Source: Porticoccaceae bacterium
Lineage (GTDB): Bacteria; Pseudomonadota; Gammaproteobacteria; Pseudomonadales; Porticoccaceae
Direction: 5' to 3'
Assembly: GCA_028822945.1 (NCBI GenBank)
Contig: JAPKCN010000002.1
Coordinates: forward strand, 1 to 39,430
DNA length: 39,430 nt
Shown here: positions 21,801-30,366 of the stretch, piece by piece
Numbering within the stretch: position 1 is the stretch's first letter
Layout of the letters: every line of letters starts with the position of its first letter
Program-made: the position numbers and the translations under genes
The notes under the pieces: generated by a model
The model's input: only the letters and a program-made list of their open reading frames with translations
Databases searched by the model: none
Told to the model about the DNA's origin: nothing

Positions 21801-21882
21801 AATTAATGATCACACTGGTATCGGTCCGCGCGCTAGCGCAAACATGAGCGCTCAAGCGGTTAATCTGACTCGTCTTAGTCAT
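18826..21882 (-). CDS. soxA: sarcosine oxidase alpha subunit
   Basis: Ferredoxin-like N-terminus ITFTYNGR-type, LASALLANGVNVVGRSFKYGRPRGIVGHGAEEPNA; NAD/FAD domain VLVIGAGPAGLMAALEAAYAGARVIIVDE; C-terminal GcvT domain. ATG at 21882 overlaps the soxD stop by 4 nt. Confidence 0.96.
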   Translation of the reverse strand: MTKTSQINRLSAHVCASARTDTSVIINFTYNGRALQGVAGDTLASALLANGVNVVGRSFKYGRPRGIVGHGAEEPNAIMQIGSGAATVPNLKATQVELYEGLESASVNGWPSVDFDLMSIAGWFSRLMPPGFYYKTFMYPAKLWMTYEHFIRKAAGLGRSPVEEDPDCYDKLNQHADVLVIGAGPAGLMAALEAAYAGARVIIVDEQAEFGGSLLASTQRIDGQTAAAWVDDTVAQLRTFSNLQMLPRSTAFGYYDHNFVGILERRSDHLGLCASAGSRQRMHRVRAKRVVLATGAFERPLVFSHNDIPGVMQASSVSTYVNRYGVAPGNQMLLFTCNDSAYQTALDWHRSGRTVVAIVDSRSTPNGEIMAAVAEQGIEVMLGHAVIEARGSKRVKSALVAPINAQGSRLVGAVTRIACDLIACSGGWSPAIHLSSHTGAKPQWDAAIVGFRPGSSLQQERSAGSCRGTYRLSDCLTEGADVGAQAAQLAGFGDAKRLFALPHIEEYGEHPQQALFLVPHTKRSSRAPSQFVDMQLDVTAGSIAIAVAEGFDSIEHVKRYTALGFGTDQGKLGNINGMAILAAALDQDIANVGTTIFRPAYTPTTFGAIAGRDIGGLFDPERHTAAHHWHVRQGAVFEDVGQWKRPWYFPRSTASGSVETIRAAVDRECLAVRNSVGILDASTLGKIDIQGPDAAEFVTRMYTNSYLKLAAGKCRYGVMLKEDGMIFDDGVCACLGDNHYLMFTTTGGAAGVLAWLELWQQTEWPELQVYFTSVTDHWSTATISGPNARRVLAKVCDDIDLDKNAFGFMDWRDCTVAGVGARVFRISFTGELSYEINVPAHYGRHVWETLMAAGEEFDITPYGTESMHVLRAEKGFIIVGQDTDGSMTPADMNMDWVVGRNKVFSFIGKRSLYRSDALRADRKQLVGLKTLRRSEILPEGAQIVFDPQQSIPMSMQGHVTSSYYSANLGHSIALAVIKGGLSRMGQVVHCPLADGRTLAAEIVSSVFYDPKGVRQHVA

Positions 21883-22181
21883 AGCGCAGTGCTCACAATC
21901 GAAGCGCTTACAAGAGGTTTTTCGCCTACGCAATAAGTCTCAAGAATGGCATAAGTTAGAGTATTGCGTGTGGCATAAAAATAGCGACGACAACCCGTAC
22001 CGTGATACCACATCTCATGATGAATACCGCGTGGGTTTTTACGAAAAAATAAGTAGTCACCCCACGCCTCATCGGTCAGTGATTCAGGCGCCAACGGCCG
22101 CACTATATGCGCTTCACCGCCATAGCTAAACTCTTCTTCCTCGCGATCTTCACGACAGTGAGGACAGTGGATTAGTAGCAT
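21879..22181 (-). CDS. soxD: sarcosine oxidase delta subunit
   Basis: 100 aa; MLLIHCPHCREDREEEEFSYGGEAHIVRP...WGDYLFFRKNPRGIHHEMWYHGTGCRRYFYATRNTLTYAILETY, with the zinc CPHC motif. Confidence 0.97.
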   Translation of the reverse strand: MLLIHCPHCREDREEEEFSYGGEAHIVRPLAPESLTDEAWGDYLFFRKNPRGIHHEMWYHGTGCRRYFYATRNTLTYAILETYCVGEKPLVSASIVSTAL

Positions 22182-22306
22182 ATTTTACGCACCTCAATAG
22201 GGTTTCTCTGTGCTCTTACTTTTGCTCTTAAATAGCGGTATCTCACCGGGCCCTGCGCGCGCCACATGTATCAACCGCGTCCACCAATAGCGAGTATCAA
22301 TGCCGG

Positions 22307-23557
22307 TCAGTGGGCCACACCGGCGGCGCCGTGCTCGTCGATCAGCGCACCAGTATTAAAGCGATCGACATCAAAAGCCGCCGCCAGTGGGTGCGGGTGG
22401 TCGTTGGCAACCGTATCAGCGAACACAAAACCGGAAGCCGGCGTCGCCTTAAAACCGCCAGTTCCCCAGCCGCAGTTGAAGTACAGTCCGCCGACGGAGG
22501 TTTTACTGATAATCGGACAGGCATCTGGACAAGTGTCGACTACACCACCCCACTGCCGATTCATGCGAATGCGGCTAAATGCCGGAAACAACTCGCAGAT
22601 AGCCTGCAGCGTGTGCTCGATAACATGGAACGAACCGCGCTGACCATAGCCGTTGTAGCCGTCGACGCCGGCACCGATAACCAGATCGCCCTTGTCAGAC
22701 TGACTCACGTAACCGTGGACTGCATTCGACATAACGACCGTATCCAGACAGGGTTTAACCGGTTCCGAGACCAACGCCTGCAACGGACGCGATTCAACAG
22801 GTAGGCGCAATCCAGCCATCGCCGCAACCACACCTGAATTACCGGCAGTGACACAGGCAACTTTGCGCGCGCCAATAAAGCCGGCGGTAGTTTCCACCCC
22901 GAGAACGGCACCATTTTGACGGCGTATCCCAGTCACCTCTGTCTGTTGAATCATATCCACACCGAGAGCGTCTGCGCCGCGCGCATAACCCCAGGCTACG
23001 GCGTCGTGGCGCGCAGTGCCTCCTCGCGGTTGCCATGAAGCACCGAGAATTGGGTAGCGGCAATCCGGCGAAATATTGATTAGCGGGGCGATTTCTTTGA
23101 TACGCTCAGGGGTCACCACCTCACCATCGATACCGTTGAGGCGGTTGGCGTTAACTCGCCGCTCTATATCGCGCATATCCTGCAAATTGTGACCTAGATT
23201 TAACACGCCGCGTTGGCTGAACATGACGTTATAGTTAAGTTCTTGACTGAGACCTTCCCATAGCTTCAAGGCGAGTTCATAGAGTTGCGCGGCCTCGTCC
23301 CAAAGGTAATTAGATCTGATAATGGTGGTGTTGCGAGCGGTATTACCACCGCCCAGATAGCCTTTTTCGATCACCGCGACATTCCTAATTCCATGTACCT
23401 TGGCCAGATAGTACGCGGTTGCCAGTCCGTGTCCGCCACCGCCCACCACAATCACATCATAATCACTTTTTGGCTTTGGGCTGCGCCAGATTTTCTGCCA
23501 GTTTTCGTGATAACTGAGGGCGTTGCTAAATAAACTAAAACCGGAATATTTTTTCAT
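22307..23557 (-). CDS. soxB: sarcosine oxidase beta subunit
   Basis: 416 aa; [85 protein letters not shown]. Confidence 0.97.
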   Translation of the reverse strand: MKKYSGFSLFSNALSYHENWQKIWRSPKPKSDYDVIVVGGGGHGLATAYYLAKVHGIRNVAVIEKGYLGGGNTARNTTIIRSNYLWDEAAQLYELALKLWEGLSQELNYNVMFSQRGVLNLGHNLQDMRDIERRVNANRLNGIDGEVVTPERIKEIAPLINISPDCRYPILGASWQPRGGTARHDAVAWGYARGADALGVDMIQQTEVTGIRRQNGAVLGVETTAGFIGARKVACVTAGNSGVVAAMAGLRLPVESRPLQALVSEPVKPCLDTVVMSNAVHGYVSQSDKGDLVIGAGVDGYNGYGQRGSFHVIEHTLQAICELFPAFSRIRMNRQWGGVVDTCPDACPIISKTSVGGLYFNCGWGTGGFKATPASGFVFADTVANDHPHPLAAAFDVDRFNTGALIDEHGAAGVAH

Positions 23558-23743
23558 TCTTAACTACCACCAAAATACTAAGTCGTAAGTGTTAGTGAAG
23601 CAATTTATACGTCCAAAGAGATAGAACACAACTGCCAAACAAAGAGCTAAAAGCGACATACATACCACAAAAAAATCTTTATCTTAGATAAATGGCATTT
23701 TAAGACGTCTTTTTTCGGAAATTTATTGTCTAAAAGCGTCGCC

Positions 23744-24796
23744 ATGCTTACAATGAAAACCGCAGCCCCATTCACCAGCACTCCATATATGTCGCCGAAA
23801 ACCATCAATCCACAGCGCAGTTCACCGAGTTTATCGGTGGGTTTTGTGCTCATGCAAAGTTTTACACTACTACCATTTTCGGCTTTTATCGACGCTCTAC
23901 GCCTGGCCGCAGACGAGGGTGACCAAAGCGCACAGATTCATTGTCGCTGGACAGTTATGGGGGCAACGCTCGATCGCATTACTTCGAGTTCTGGGGTCGC
24001 CATCGAACCCTGGGAGATCTACCGCGATCCGGCCGAATTCGACTACATCGTCGTGGTCGGTGGGTTACTCCCAGAGACATTGAATGGCAGTCGCCACGTG
24101 ATCGACTATCTCCAGTGGGCTGACCGTGCACACACACCGATTATTGGTTTGTGTACCGGCTCTTTCGCGATGATTCGCGCCGGTCTAATGACCAACCGAC
24201 GCTGCTGCGTTAGCTGGTTTCACTATGGCGATCTAACCGATCGCTATGTTGATGTGACGCCGGTAGGCGATCAGTTATTCGTCGACGACGGCGATCGTAT
24301 TACCTGCGCTGGCGGCGCTGTAGCCGCCGATCTAGCGGCGCATATCATCGAGCGGCACCTCGGCCAGTCCTGGGCGCGCAAGAGTCTACGCATCTTGGTT
24401 ATGGATAGTCCGAGACCGGCCAATGCGCCGCAACCGCAGCCTACTTCGACCTATAGAGTAGAAAACAAATGGGCAAAAAAAGCGCTTTTAGTGATGGAGC
24501 AAAATCTCAGTCGCCCGCTAACCACCAATGCCATTGCAGCGCGTATCAATATCTCAAAACGCCAGCTAGAACGCCTATTTCTAGCCGATACCGGCGACAG
24601 TCTGCAAAAATTTTATCGTAAAATTCGCCTCAGCTATGGCCACTGGCTGTTGGAGAACACCCAGCGCTCGATTACCGATATCGCAGAAGAGTCTGGCTTT
24701 GCAGACACCGCGCACTTCTCCCGCGCATTTCATGGCGCCTTTGCCCAACGGCCGACTGGCTTCCGCAAGCGCGCATTTAATAGCGGTAAAACATAG
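23744..24796 (+). CDS. GlxA-family (DJ-1/PfpI-like sensor plus AraC HTH) transcriptional regulator, copy 1
   Basis: DYIVVVGGLLPE, TPIIGLCTGSFAMIRAGLM amidotransferase-like elbow; C-terminal AraC HTH TTNAIAARINISKRQLERLFLADTG...GFADTAHFSRAFHGAF. Divergent from soxB. Confidence 0.92.
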   Translation: MLTMKTAAPFTSTPYMSPKTINPQRSSPSLSVGFVLMQSFTLLPFSAFIDALRLAADEGDQSAQIHCRWTVMGATLDRITSSSGVAIEPWEIYRDPAEFDYIVVVGGLLPETLNGSRHVIDYLQWADRAHTPIIGLCTGSFAMIRAGLMTNRRCCVSWFHYGDLTDRYVDVTPVGDQLFVDDGDRITCAGGAVAADLAAHIIERHLGQSWARKSLRILVMDSPRPANAPQPQPTSTYRVENKWAKKALLVMEQNLSRPLTTNAIAARINISKRQLERLFLADTGDSLQKFYRKIRLSYGHWLLENTQRSITDIAEESGFADTAHFSRAFHGAFAQRPTGFRKRAFNSGKT

Positions 24797-25029
24797 CCCT
24801 GAACCAACTCACTGCGATAAGCCAAACAAAAGTCCTGGGCTAAAATACCGAGTAACTAGGTTTGTCGTCGATTACGGCGACCTTTAACAGCGTCGAACCG
24901 GAATCAGGGCTCGGAAACGCAGTTTATTACATTTGATCAAATCTAAAGCCGTTTATTATCGTCCCACTGGGGTAAAATAAGAGGCTTTTGGAGCTCAAAA
25001 AGCTCCCTCGTTAGATTTAGGCTAATAGT

Positions 25030-25983
25030 GTGACGATGATAAAAGTGATATTCACTGAAGGTCTAAAGAGTCCCAAAACAGGCCTAACTATCGGTCTTTT
25101 GACGGTGCTCATGTACCACGGTAACGCAGCATTAGCACTGCTGATCGGAGCCGCCATAGCGCTTATCTTCGATAAAAGGCTTATTATCAACGCCAACACA
25201 ATTGGCACATATGCACTACAAACGGCAATAATCTTACTCGGCCTGAAGCTTAACGCGAGTCAATTGATGCAAATCAGTGCCGATTACAGCCTACTCATCA
25301 CTTGCTTTGTCACACTGACGCTCGGACTCGGCTTGCTGATTGGCCGTTGGTTTGGCAACAATCCAACCACCAGTCAGCTTATCGCATCTGGCACCGCGAT
25401 CTGCGGAGGTACAACTATTGTCAGTTTATCTCCCGTTATCAATGCGCGGGTTGACCAAACTGCACTGGCATTGACTATGGTGTTTGTGCTGAACGCACTA
25501 GCTCTTTTGATATTCCCGACGATCGGCCAGTACCTAAATTTATCCCAAGAACAATTTGGTGTCTGGGCTGCGCTAGCGATTCACGATACCTCGTCGGTAA
25601 TGGCTACCGCCGCACTGTATGGCGATGAGGCTGTCGCAATGGCAACAACCGTAAAGCTCGGCCGCACACTCTGGTTGATTCCGCTGCTGCTGTGCGCCAG
25701 TTTGTACACACAGCGTGGCACAGCGCATGTGAGACTGCCGTTGTTTATTGTCGGCTTCGTGTTAACCGCAGGACTGGGCTCCTTGGTTACACTGCCAAGC
25801 GCTCTACTCTGGGGTGCAGCATATGCCTGCAAAAGTCTGCTGGTGTTGGCCCTGTTTTGCATAGGCACAGAGATCAATCGCGCGACATTGCTCAATCTTC
25901 GCGGCGCTGCCTTTATGCAAGGTCTGGTTTTGTGGGCGGCGGTGGTGCCAGCGAGCCTCGCGATGGTTTACCACTGCGTATGA
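25030..25983 (+). CDS. YeiH/UPF0324 family putative sulfate exporter-type membrane protein
   Basis: 317 aa polytopic protein; LKLNASQLMQI, SGTAICGGTTIVSLSPVINARVDQTALALTMVFVLNALALLIFPTIGQYLNLSQEQFGVWAALAIHDTSSVMATAALYGDEAVAMATTVKLGRTLWLIP. Confidence 0.9.
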   Translation: MTMIKVIFTEGLKSPKTGLTIGLLTVLMYHGNAALALLIGAAIALIFDKRLIINANTIGTYALQTAIILLGLKLNASQLMQISADYSLLITCFVTLTLGLGLLIGRWFGNNPTTSQLIASGTAICGGTTIVSLSPVINARVDQTALALTMVFVLNALALLIFPTIGQYLNLSQEQFGVWAALAIHDTSSVMATAALYGDEAVAMATTVKLGRTLWLIPLLLCASLYTQRGTAHVRLPLFIVGFVLTAGLGSLVTLPSALLWGAAYACKSLLVLALFCIGTEINRATLLNLRGAAFMQGLVLWAAVVPASLAMVYHCV

Positions 25984-26171
25984 CCTTTGATCGTGAGTAA
26001 CTGTCGATTGTTGTCGCTTTTGATGACTACAATAGTTGGCATAGCGCAAGCTAGCAAAAATAACCCGGCACACCTAACCACGCACCTTTGCATAACCGCG
26101 CATAACTATTGGTTATAGCCTAGTGCGATTGCTTCTTTGGAATGCGCGTTCTAGTGCGTTAGCCTGAAGGA

Positions 26172-26261
26172 ATGAAAATTTTTTCGCTTGAGATAGATCT
26201 ACTGAGTGCTGTTGCAATAGCGGCATTCATATTATTTTTGCTCGCCCCGCTGCTGCTTTAG
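26172..26261 (+). CDS. possible 29-aa single-TM small protein (speculative)
   Basis: ATG at 26172 to TAG at 26259: MKIFSLEIDLLSAVAIAAFILFLLAPLLL. Purine-rich GAAGG lies just upstream, very close to ATG. Below the track cutoff. Confidence 0.3.
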   Translation: MKIFSLEIDLLSAVAIAAFILFLLAPLLL

Positions 26262-26300
26262 ATCTTATAAACGCTGCCCTAAAACCAGTAAAAAATACTA

Positions 26301-27299
26301 TCAGGTGCGCAGGCGGCGCTCATTACTGGGCGGTTTACCGTACACATCGCTGTAACACTTACTGAAATGCGGTGCCGTCGAGAAACCACAGCTTATCGCT
26401 ACATCGATCAACGAGATCGACGTCTGTAACAACAGCAAGCGCGCGCGCGAAAGGCGCAACTCTAAATAGTATCGCGAGGGTGTTCGATGCAGATAACGAT
26501 TAAACAAGCGCTCCAACTGGCGCCTTGAAATGCCCACACAATCGGCTACTTCATCGAGGCTCAATGGCTCCTCTATATTCGCCTCCATGAACACTACTGC
26601 CTCTACTAAACGCGGCTGACTGGCGCCGATAAGGTACTTTAATGGCGCCCGCTGCGGATCCTGCTCAGTGCGCACTCGGTCGCAAGTGAATTGCTCCGAA
26701 ATTTCTTGAACCAACTCGTGGCCATGAATACTGGCGACTAGATTGAGCATCAAATCAATCGAACTAATACCGCCAGAACAGGTGTAGCGGTCGCGGTCGA
26801 TCACAAACAGACTCGAGGTGATGTTTAACTTGGGAAACTGTTCGCGCATACTGGCGATATTCTCCCAGTGAATGGTACTCCGATAGCCGTCCAGTAACCC
26901 AGCAGTCGCCAGCACATAACTGCCGGTGCACATAGCGCCCAGCGGAACCTTCTTTTTAGCAAACGCTCGCAATGCTTCGATAATCGGTTTGTCGCAATAA
27001 TTCTTTACATTGTAACCGCCGCAAACCACCAGAATATTCATTTCGCCAGCCGACTGCAAACTGCCATTCAGCACAATTTCAACCCCCGAACTAGAGGTCA
27101 CTGGCGTGCCATCAAAACTGAATACAGTAAAGCGATAGAGTTCTTTACCGCTTATGCGGTTGGCCATCCGCAGCACCGATACCGCATTCGAAAAAGTGCT
27201 GAGGGTGTATTCGGGCATCAATAAAAAACCAATATGCAGAGTCACATCGGCTTCGGTTGCATAGACTGTGTCGCTCATACCTAAAGCGTCCTCTATCAA
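26301..27299 (-). CDS. GlxA/GbdR-like AraC-family transcriptional regulator, copy 2
   Basis: 332 aa; LHIGFLLMPEYTLSTFSNAVSVLRMANRISGKELYRF, VPLGAMCTGSYVLATAGLLDGYRSTIHWEN, RYTCSGGISSIDLMLNLV, HTH LDEVADCVGISRRQLERLFNRYL. This architecture is shared with GbdR, ArgR and CdhR. Confidence 0.92.
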   Translation of the reverse strand: MIEDALGMSDTVYATEADVTLHIGFLLMPEYTLSTFSNAVSVLRMANRISGKELYRFTVFSFDGTPVTSSSGVEIVLNGSLQSAGEMNILVVCGGYNVKNYCDKPIIEALRAFAKKKVPLGAMCTGSYVLATAGLLDGYRSTIHWENIASMREQFPKLNITSSLFVIDRDRYTCSGGISSIDLMLNLVASIHGHELVQEISEQFTCDRVRTEQDPQRAPLKYLIGASQPRLVEAVVFMEANIEEPLSLDEVADCVGISRRQLERLFNRYLHRTPSRYYLELRLSRARLLLLQTSISLIDVAISCGFSTAPHFSKCYSDVYGKPPSNERRLRT

Positions 27300-27438
27300 T
27301 TACTTTTTATTTTTATAGTAGTTGCAGGCCGAGACAGTGCCTGATTATCACTTTAAGCTGTTTCCGATTATATGCATATAACTCAACTTTAAAGTAGCTA
27401 TTTTGAAATTAAATACAGGTTTTTTTGTGCATCGCGAA

Positions 27439-29445
27439 TTAGTGCCGTCGACGGCGCTTGCGTCCACCACTGAGCCCGGCAGGGTCGACTCTCGGTTGCG
27501 GTTTGGCGATCTGTGAGAAAAGCTTCGGGAAGGCGTCGCGCTTATTTGGAAACGCCATGGCATCGACAAAGTAATCTTGAAACTTGGGTTCCATAGCGGT
27601 TTCAATTTTTTCAATATTTTTAACCAGATCTTCAATCTCCGCGCGCGAGCCGCGATTGAGTAGCGCAATTCGTGCGCCTGTGCCTGCGGCATTACCAGCC
27701 GACGAAACCTGATCGAGCGTACAATCTGGAATCAAACCGAGCACCATGGCATGTTGCACATCGATATGACTGCCAAAGGCACCGGCGAGGCGAATACGCT
27801 CGATGTGTTGTGTGCCAATATGATCCATCAAAAGTTTGATGCCAGCGTAGAGGGCCGCCTTAGCCAGTTGAATCTGGCGGATATCATTTTGCGTGACGAA
27901 CACCTCAGCGCCACCATCCAGCGGACTGTACAATAAGTAGGACCAAGTGCGACCGCTCTCGACAATGCGCGCTGTGCGATTTCGCAATTCACCGTCGACG
28001 ATGCCATCCTCGGTCACGATACCGGCGAGATACATCTCAGCGACCACTTCGATAATCCCCGAACCACAGATACCGGTCACCCGGTGCTTATCGATGGATG
28101 CTGCAAACCCCGGTTGGTCTGACCACAAATCCGACCCTATGACCCTAAAACGCGGTTCGAGAGTTTCTGAGTCAATACGCACGCGCTCGATAGCGCCGGC
28201 AGCAGCGCGTTGCCCAGAGCTGACTTGAGCCCCCTCAAATGCCGGCCCAGTGGGGCTCGAACAGGCCAGCAATCGCTGCCGATTACCGAGAACAATCTCG
28301 GCGTTAGTACCAACATCTACCAGGAGCGTCATCTTGTCTTGCAATTGCGGTTCCTCAGACAGAATCATGCCAGCAGTATCCGCGCCTACGTGCCCAGCGA
28401 TACACGGCAAAATATATAGTCGTCCACCGCCATTGATTACCAGTTCCAGTTCACTCGCGGGCATCTCCACAGCAGCATCTGTGGTCAGAGCGAAAGGCGC
28501 ACCACCGAGTTCAACCGGACTGATACCAAGCAATATATGATGCATGATTGGATTGGCCACCAGCGCTATTTCAAGAATATCCTCGATCGTGCAGCCAACC
28601 TGCCCGGCGACCTCTAAAAAAAGCTTGTTTAGGGCGTGGCGAATGACCTGTGTCATCTCCTCGGCGCCCTCTGGATGCATCATCACATACGACACGCGAC
28701 TCATTAAATCCTCACCAAAGCGAATTTGTGGATTCATCACACTGGCACTGCCGAGAACCTGACCACTGGTTAGATCGCACAGATGAACGGCGATCGTGGT
28801 CGAGCCAACATCCACTGCAACGCCATAGGCACACTCGTGCAGGCCCGGCCACAGAGCTACGATAGTCTGATTGTCGTAGACTGCCGCAGTAATACCTCGC
28901 TGTCCTTCGCTCAAAAGCGGCTGCAGAGTCTTGAGTAAGCGGTTGTCACAGGTCAGCTCGGGCAATTGCCAGTCGCTAGCCAGCGCCTCTAAGAGGCGCT
29001 GTAGATCGCCTTTTGGGACATGCATATCGGCATCTTCGACCTGCACGTAGTAAAGTCGCGTCGCTGGATCGAGAGCAATATCGCGATACTCCGCCTCCTT
29101 GCGCACGATCTGCCGATGCACCTGACTCTCTGGTGGTACATCGATCACTACATCTTTTAACAGCAAGGTGTGACAACTCAGACGCCGCCCACCTACAAGC
29201 GGCGTCTTGCGCGTGCCGTATTTTATCTCGGTGGCGCAAAATGCCGAAAGCGAACTACTCGCCGACGCGATTTGATGTTTTACAAAAGTGCCCTCGGCAC
29301 AGATAATTTGGCAGCGCCCACAAAGGCCGCGGCCGCCGCATACCGAGTCGATATCTACGCCGAGAACCCGCGCCGCATGCAGCAAAGGGGTATTCACAGG
29401 AAAGCTACCACGCCGCCCAGACGGGGTAAAAACGACTTTGACCAT
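27439..29445 (-). CDS. RamA-like corrinoid protein reductive activase (N-terminal 2Fe-2S ferredoxin plus ASKHA/DUF4445)
   Basis: VDSVCGGRGLCGRCQ-type 2Fe-2S motif (DIDSVCGGRGLCGRCQIIC), AYGVAVDVGSTTIAVHLCDL ATPase-like motif, LLVDVGTNAEIVLGN, GICGSGIIEVVAEMY. ATG at 29445 (MVKVVFTPSG). Confidence 0.94.
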   Translation of the reverse strand: MVKVVFTPSGRRGSFPVNTPLLHAARVLGVDIDSVCGGRGLCGRCQIICAEGTFVKHQIASASSSLSAFCATEIKYGTRKTPLVGGRRLSCHTLLLKDVVIDVPPESQVHRQIVRKEAEYRDIALDPATRLYYVQVEDADMHVPKGDLQRLLEALASDWQLPELTCDNRLLKTLQPLLSEGQRGITAAVYDNQTIVALWPGLHECAYGVAVDVGSTTIAVHLCDLTSGQVLGSASVMNPQIRFGEDLMSRVSYVMMHPEGAEEMTQVIRHALNKLFLEVAGQVGCTIEDILEIALVANPIMHHILLGISPVELGGAPFALTTDAAVEMPASELELVINGGGRLYILPCIAGHVGADTAGMILSEEPQLQDKMTLLVDVGTNAEIVLGNRQRLLACSSPTGPAFEGAQVSSGQRAAAGAIERVRIDSETLEPRFRVIGSDLWSDQPGFAASIDKHRVTGICGSGIIEVVAEMYLAGIVTEDGIVDGELRNRTARIVESGRTWSYLLYSPLDGGAEVFVTQNDIRQIQLAKAALYAGIKLLMDHIGTQHIERIRLAGAFGSHIDVQHAMVLGLIPDCTLDQVSSAGNAAGTGARIALLNRGSRAEIEDLVKNIEKIETAMEPKFQDYFVDAMAFPNKRDAFPKLFSQIAKPQPRVDPAGLSGGRKRRRRH

Positions 29446-29461
29446 GTTCGCCAAGAGCGCG

Positions 29462-30355
29462 CTAACCCCGGCGTCTGCGCCCACCGCGAGCGCGTCCTTC
29501 GCCCTCGGCTACGGCCTCGCGGTAAGCCTTAATCCAGCGGCTACAATTCGGATCATTACCCATCATCACATCGCCACCGCGGACCGCTGCCATCACCTCA
29601 GGATGCAACGGGCTAGTAATCGCTGAGGTCATACCAGCACCCATCGCCATGGTTAAAAAGGCACTATTGATACCGTTGCGGTTGGGCAACCCAAAGCTGA
29701 CATTAGACGCACCACAGGTGGTGTTAACTTTTAATTCCTCGCGCAATCGCCGCACTACGTGCATCACCTGTAAGCCGGCTGTATTTATCGCACCGATCGG
29801 CATGACCAGCGGATCGACGACCACATCGCTGTAGTGAATACCATAGTCGGCAGCTCGTTCGATAATCTTTTTGGCCACCGCAAACCGCTCATCCGGATCC
29901 TCTGAGATACCGGTTTCATCGTTCGAGATCGCCACTACCGCGGCGCCATACTTTGCCACCAGCGGCAATACCCGCTCTAACACCTCGTCTTCGCCCGTCA
30001 CCGAGTTGACCAGAGCCTTGCCCTGGTAAACAGCTAAACCGGCCTCAAGCGCATCGATAATCGACGAGTCGATACTCAGTGGCACATCGGTCACCGCCTG
30101 CACCAACTGAATTGCCTCGGCCAGAATGCGCGGCTCATCCGCGAGCGGAATACCGGCGTTGACATCGAGCATCTGAGCGCCTGCAGCTACCTGTGCAAGA
30201 GCATCGGATTCGACTCGACTGTAGTCTCCGGCTTTCATTTCTGCGGCAAGGATCTTGCGGCCCGTTGGGTTAATACGCTCACCAATTACCACAAAGGGTT
30301 GATCGAAGCCTATTTTAACGTCGCGGCTGGCTGAACTAATGGTGGTGGTGGTCAT
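29462..30355 (-). CDS. methyltetrahydrofolate:corrinoid protein methyltransferase (pterin-binding domain, MtgA/AcsE-like)
   Basis: 297 aa; FVVIGERINPTGRKILAAEM, QMLDVNAGIPLADEPRIL, VPLSIDSSIIDALEAGLAVYQGKALVNSVTGEDE, NTTCGASNVSFGLPNRNGINSAFLTMAMGAGM. Confidence 0.94.
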   Translation of the reverse strand: MTTTTISSASRDVKIGFDQPFVVIGERINPTGRKILAAEMKAGDYSRVESDALAQVAAGAQMLDVNAGIPLADEPRILAEAIQLVQAVTDVPLSIDSSIIDALEAGLAVYQGKALVNSVTGEDEVLERVLPLVAKYGAAVVAISNDETGISEDPDERFAVAKKIIERAADYGIHYSDVVVDPLVMPIGAINTAGLQVMHVVRRLREELKVNTTCGASNVSFGLPNRNGINSAFLTMAMGAGMTSAITSPLHPEVMAAVRGGDVMMGNDPNCSRWIKAYREAVAEGEGRARGGRRRRG

Positions 30356-30366
30356 GCTAACTCCTA

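Noticed and set aside
24989-25011. GGAGCT-caaaa-AGCTCC hairpin upstream of the YeiH gene
   Set aside because: Short 6-bp stem without a T-run or conserved riboswitch features that I can recognise; insufficient support.
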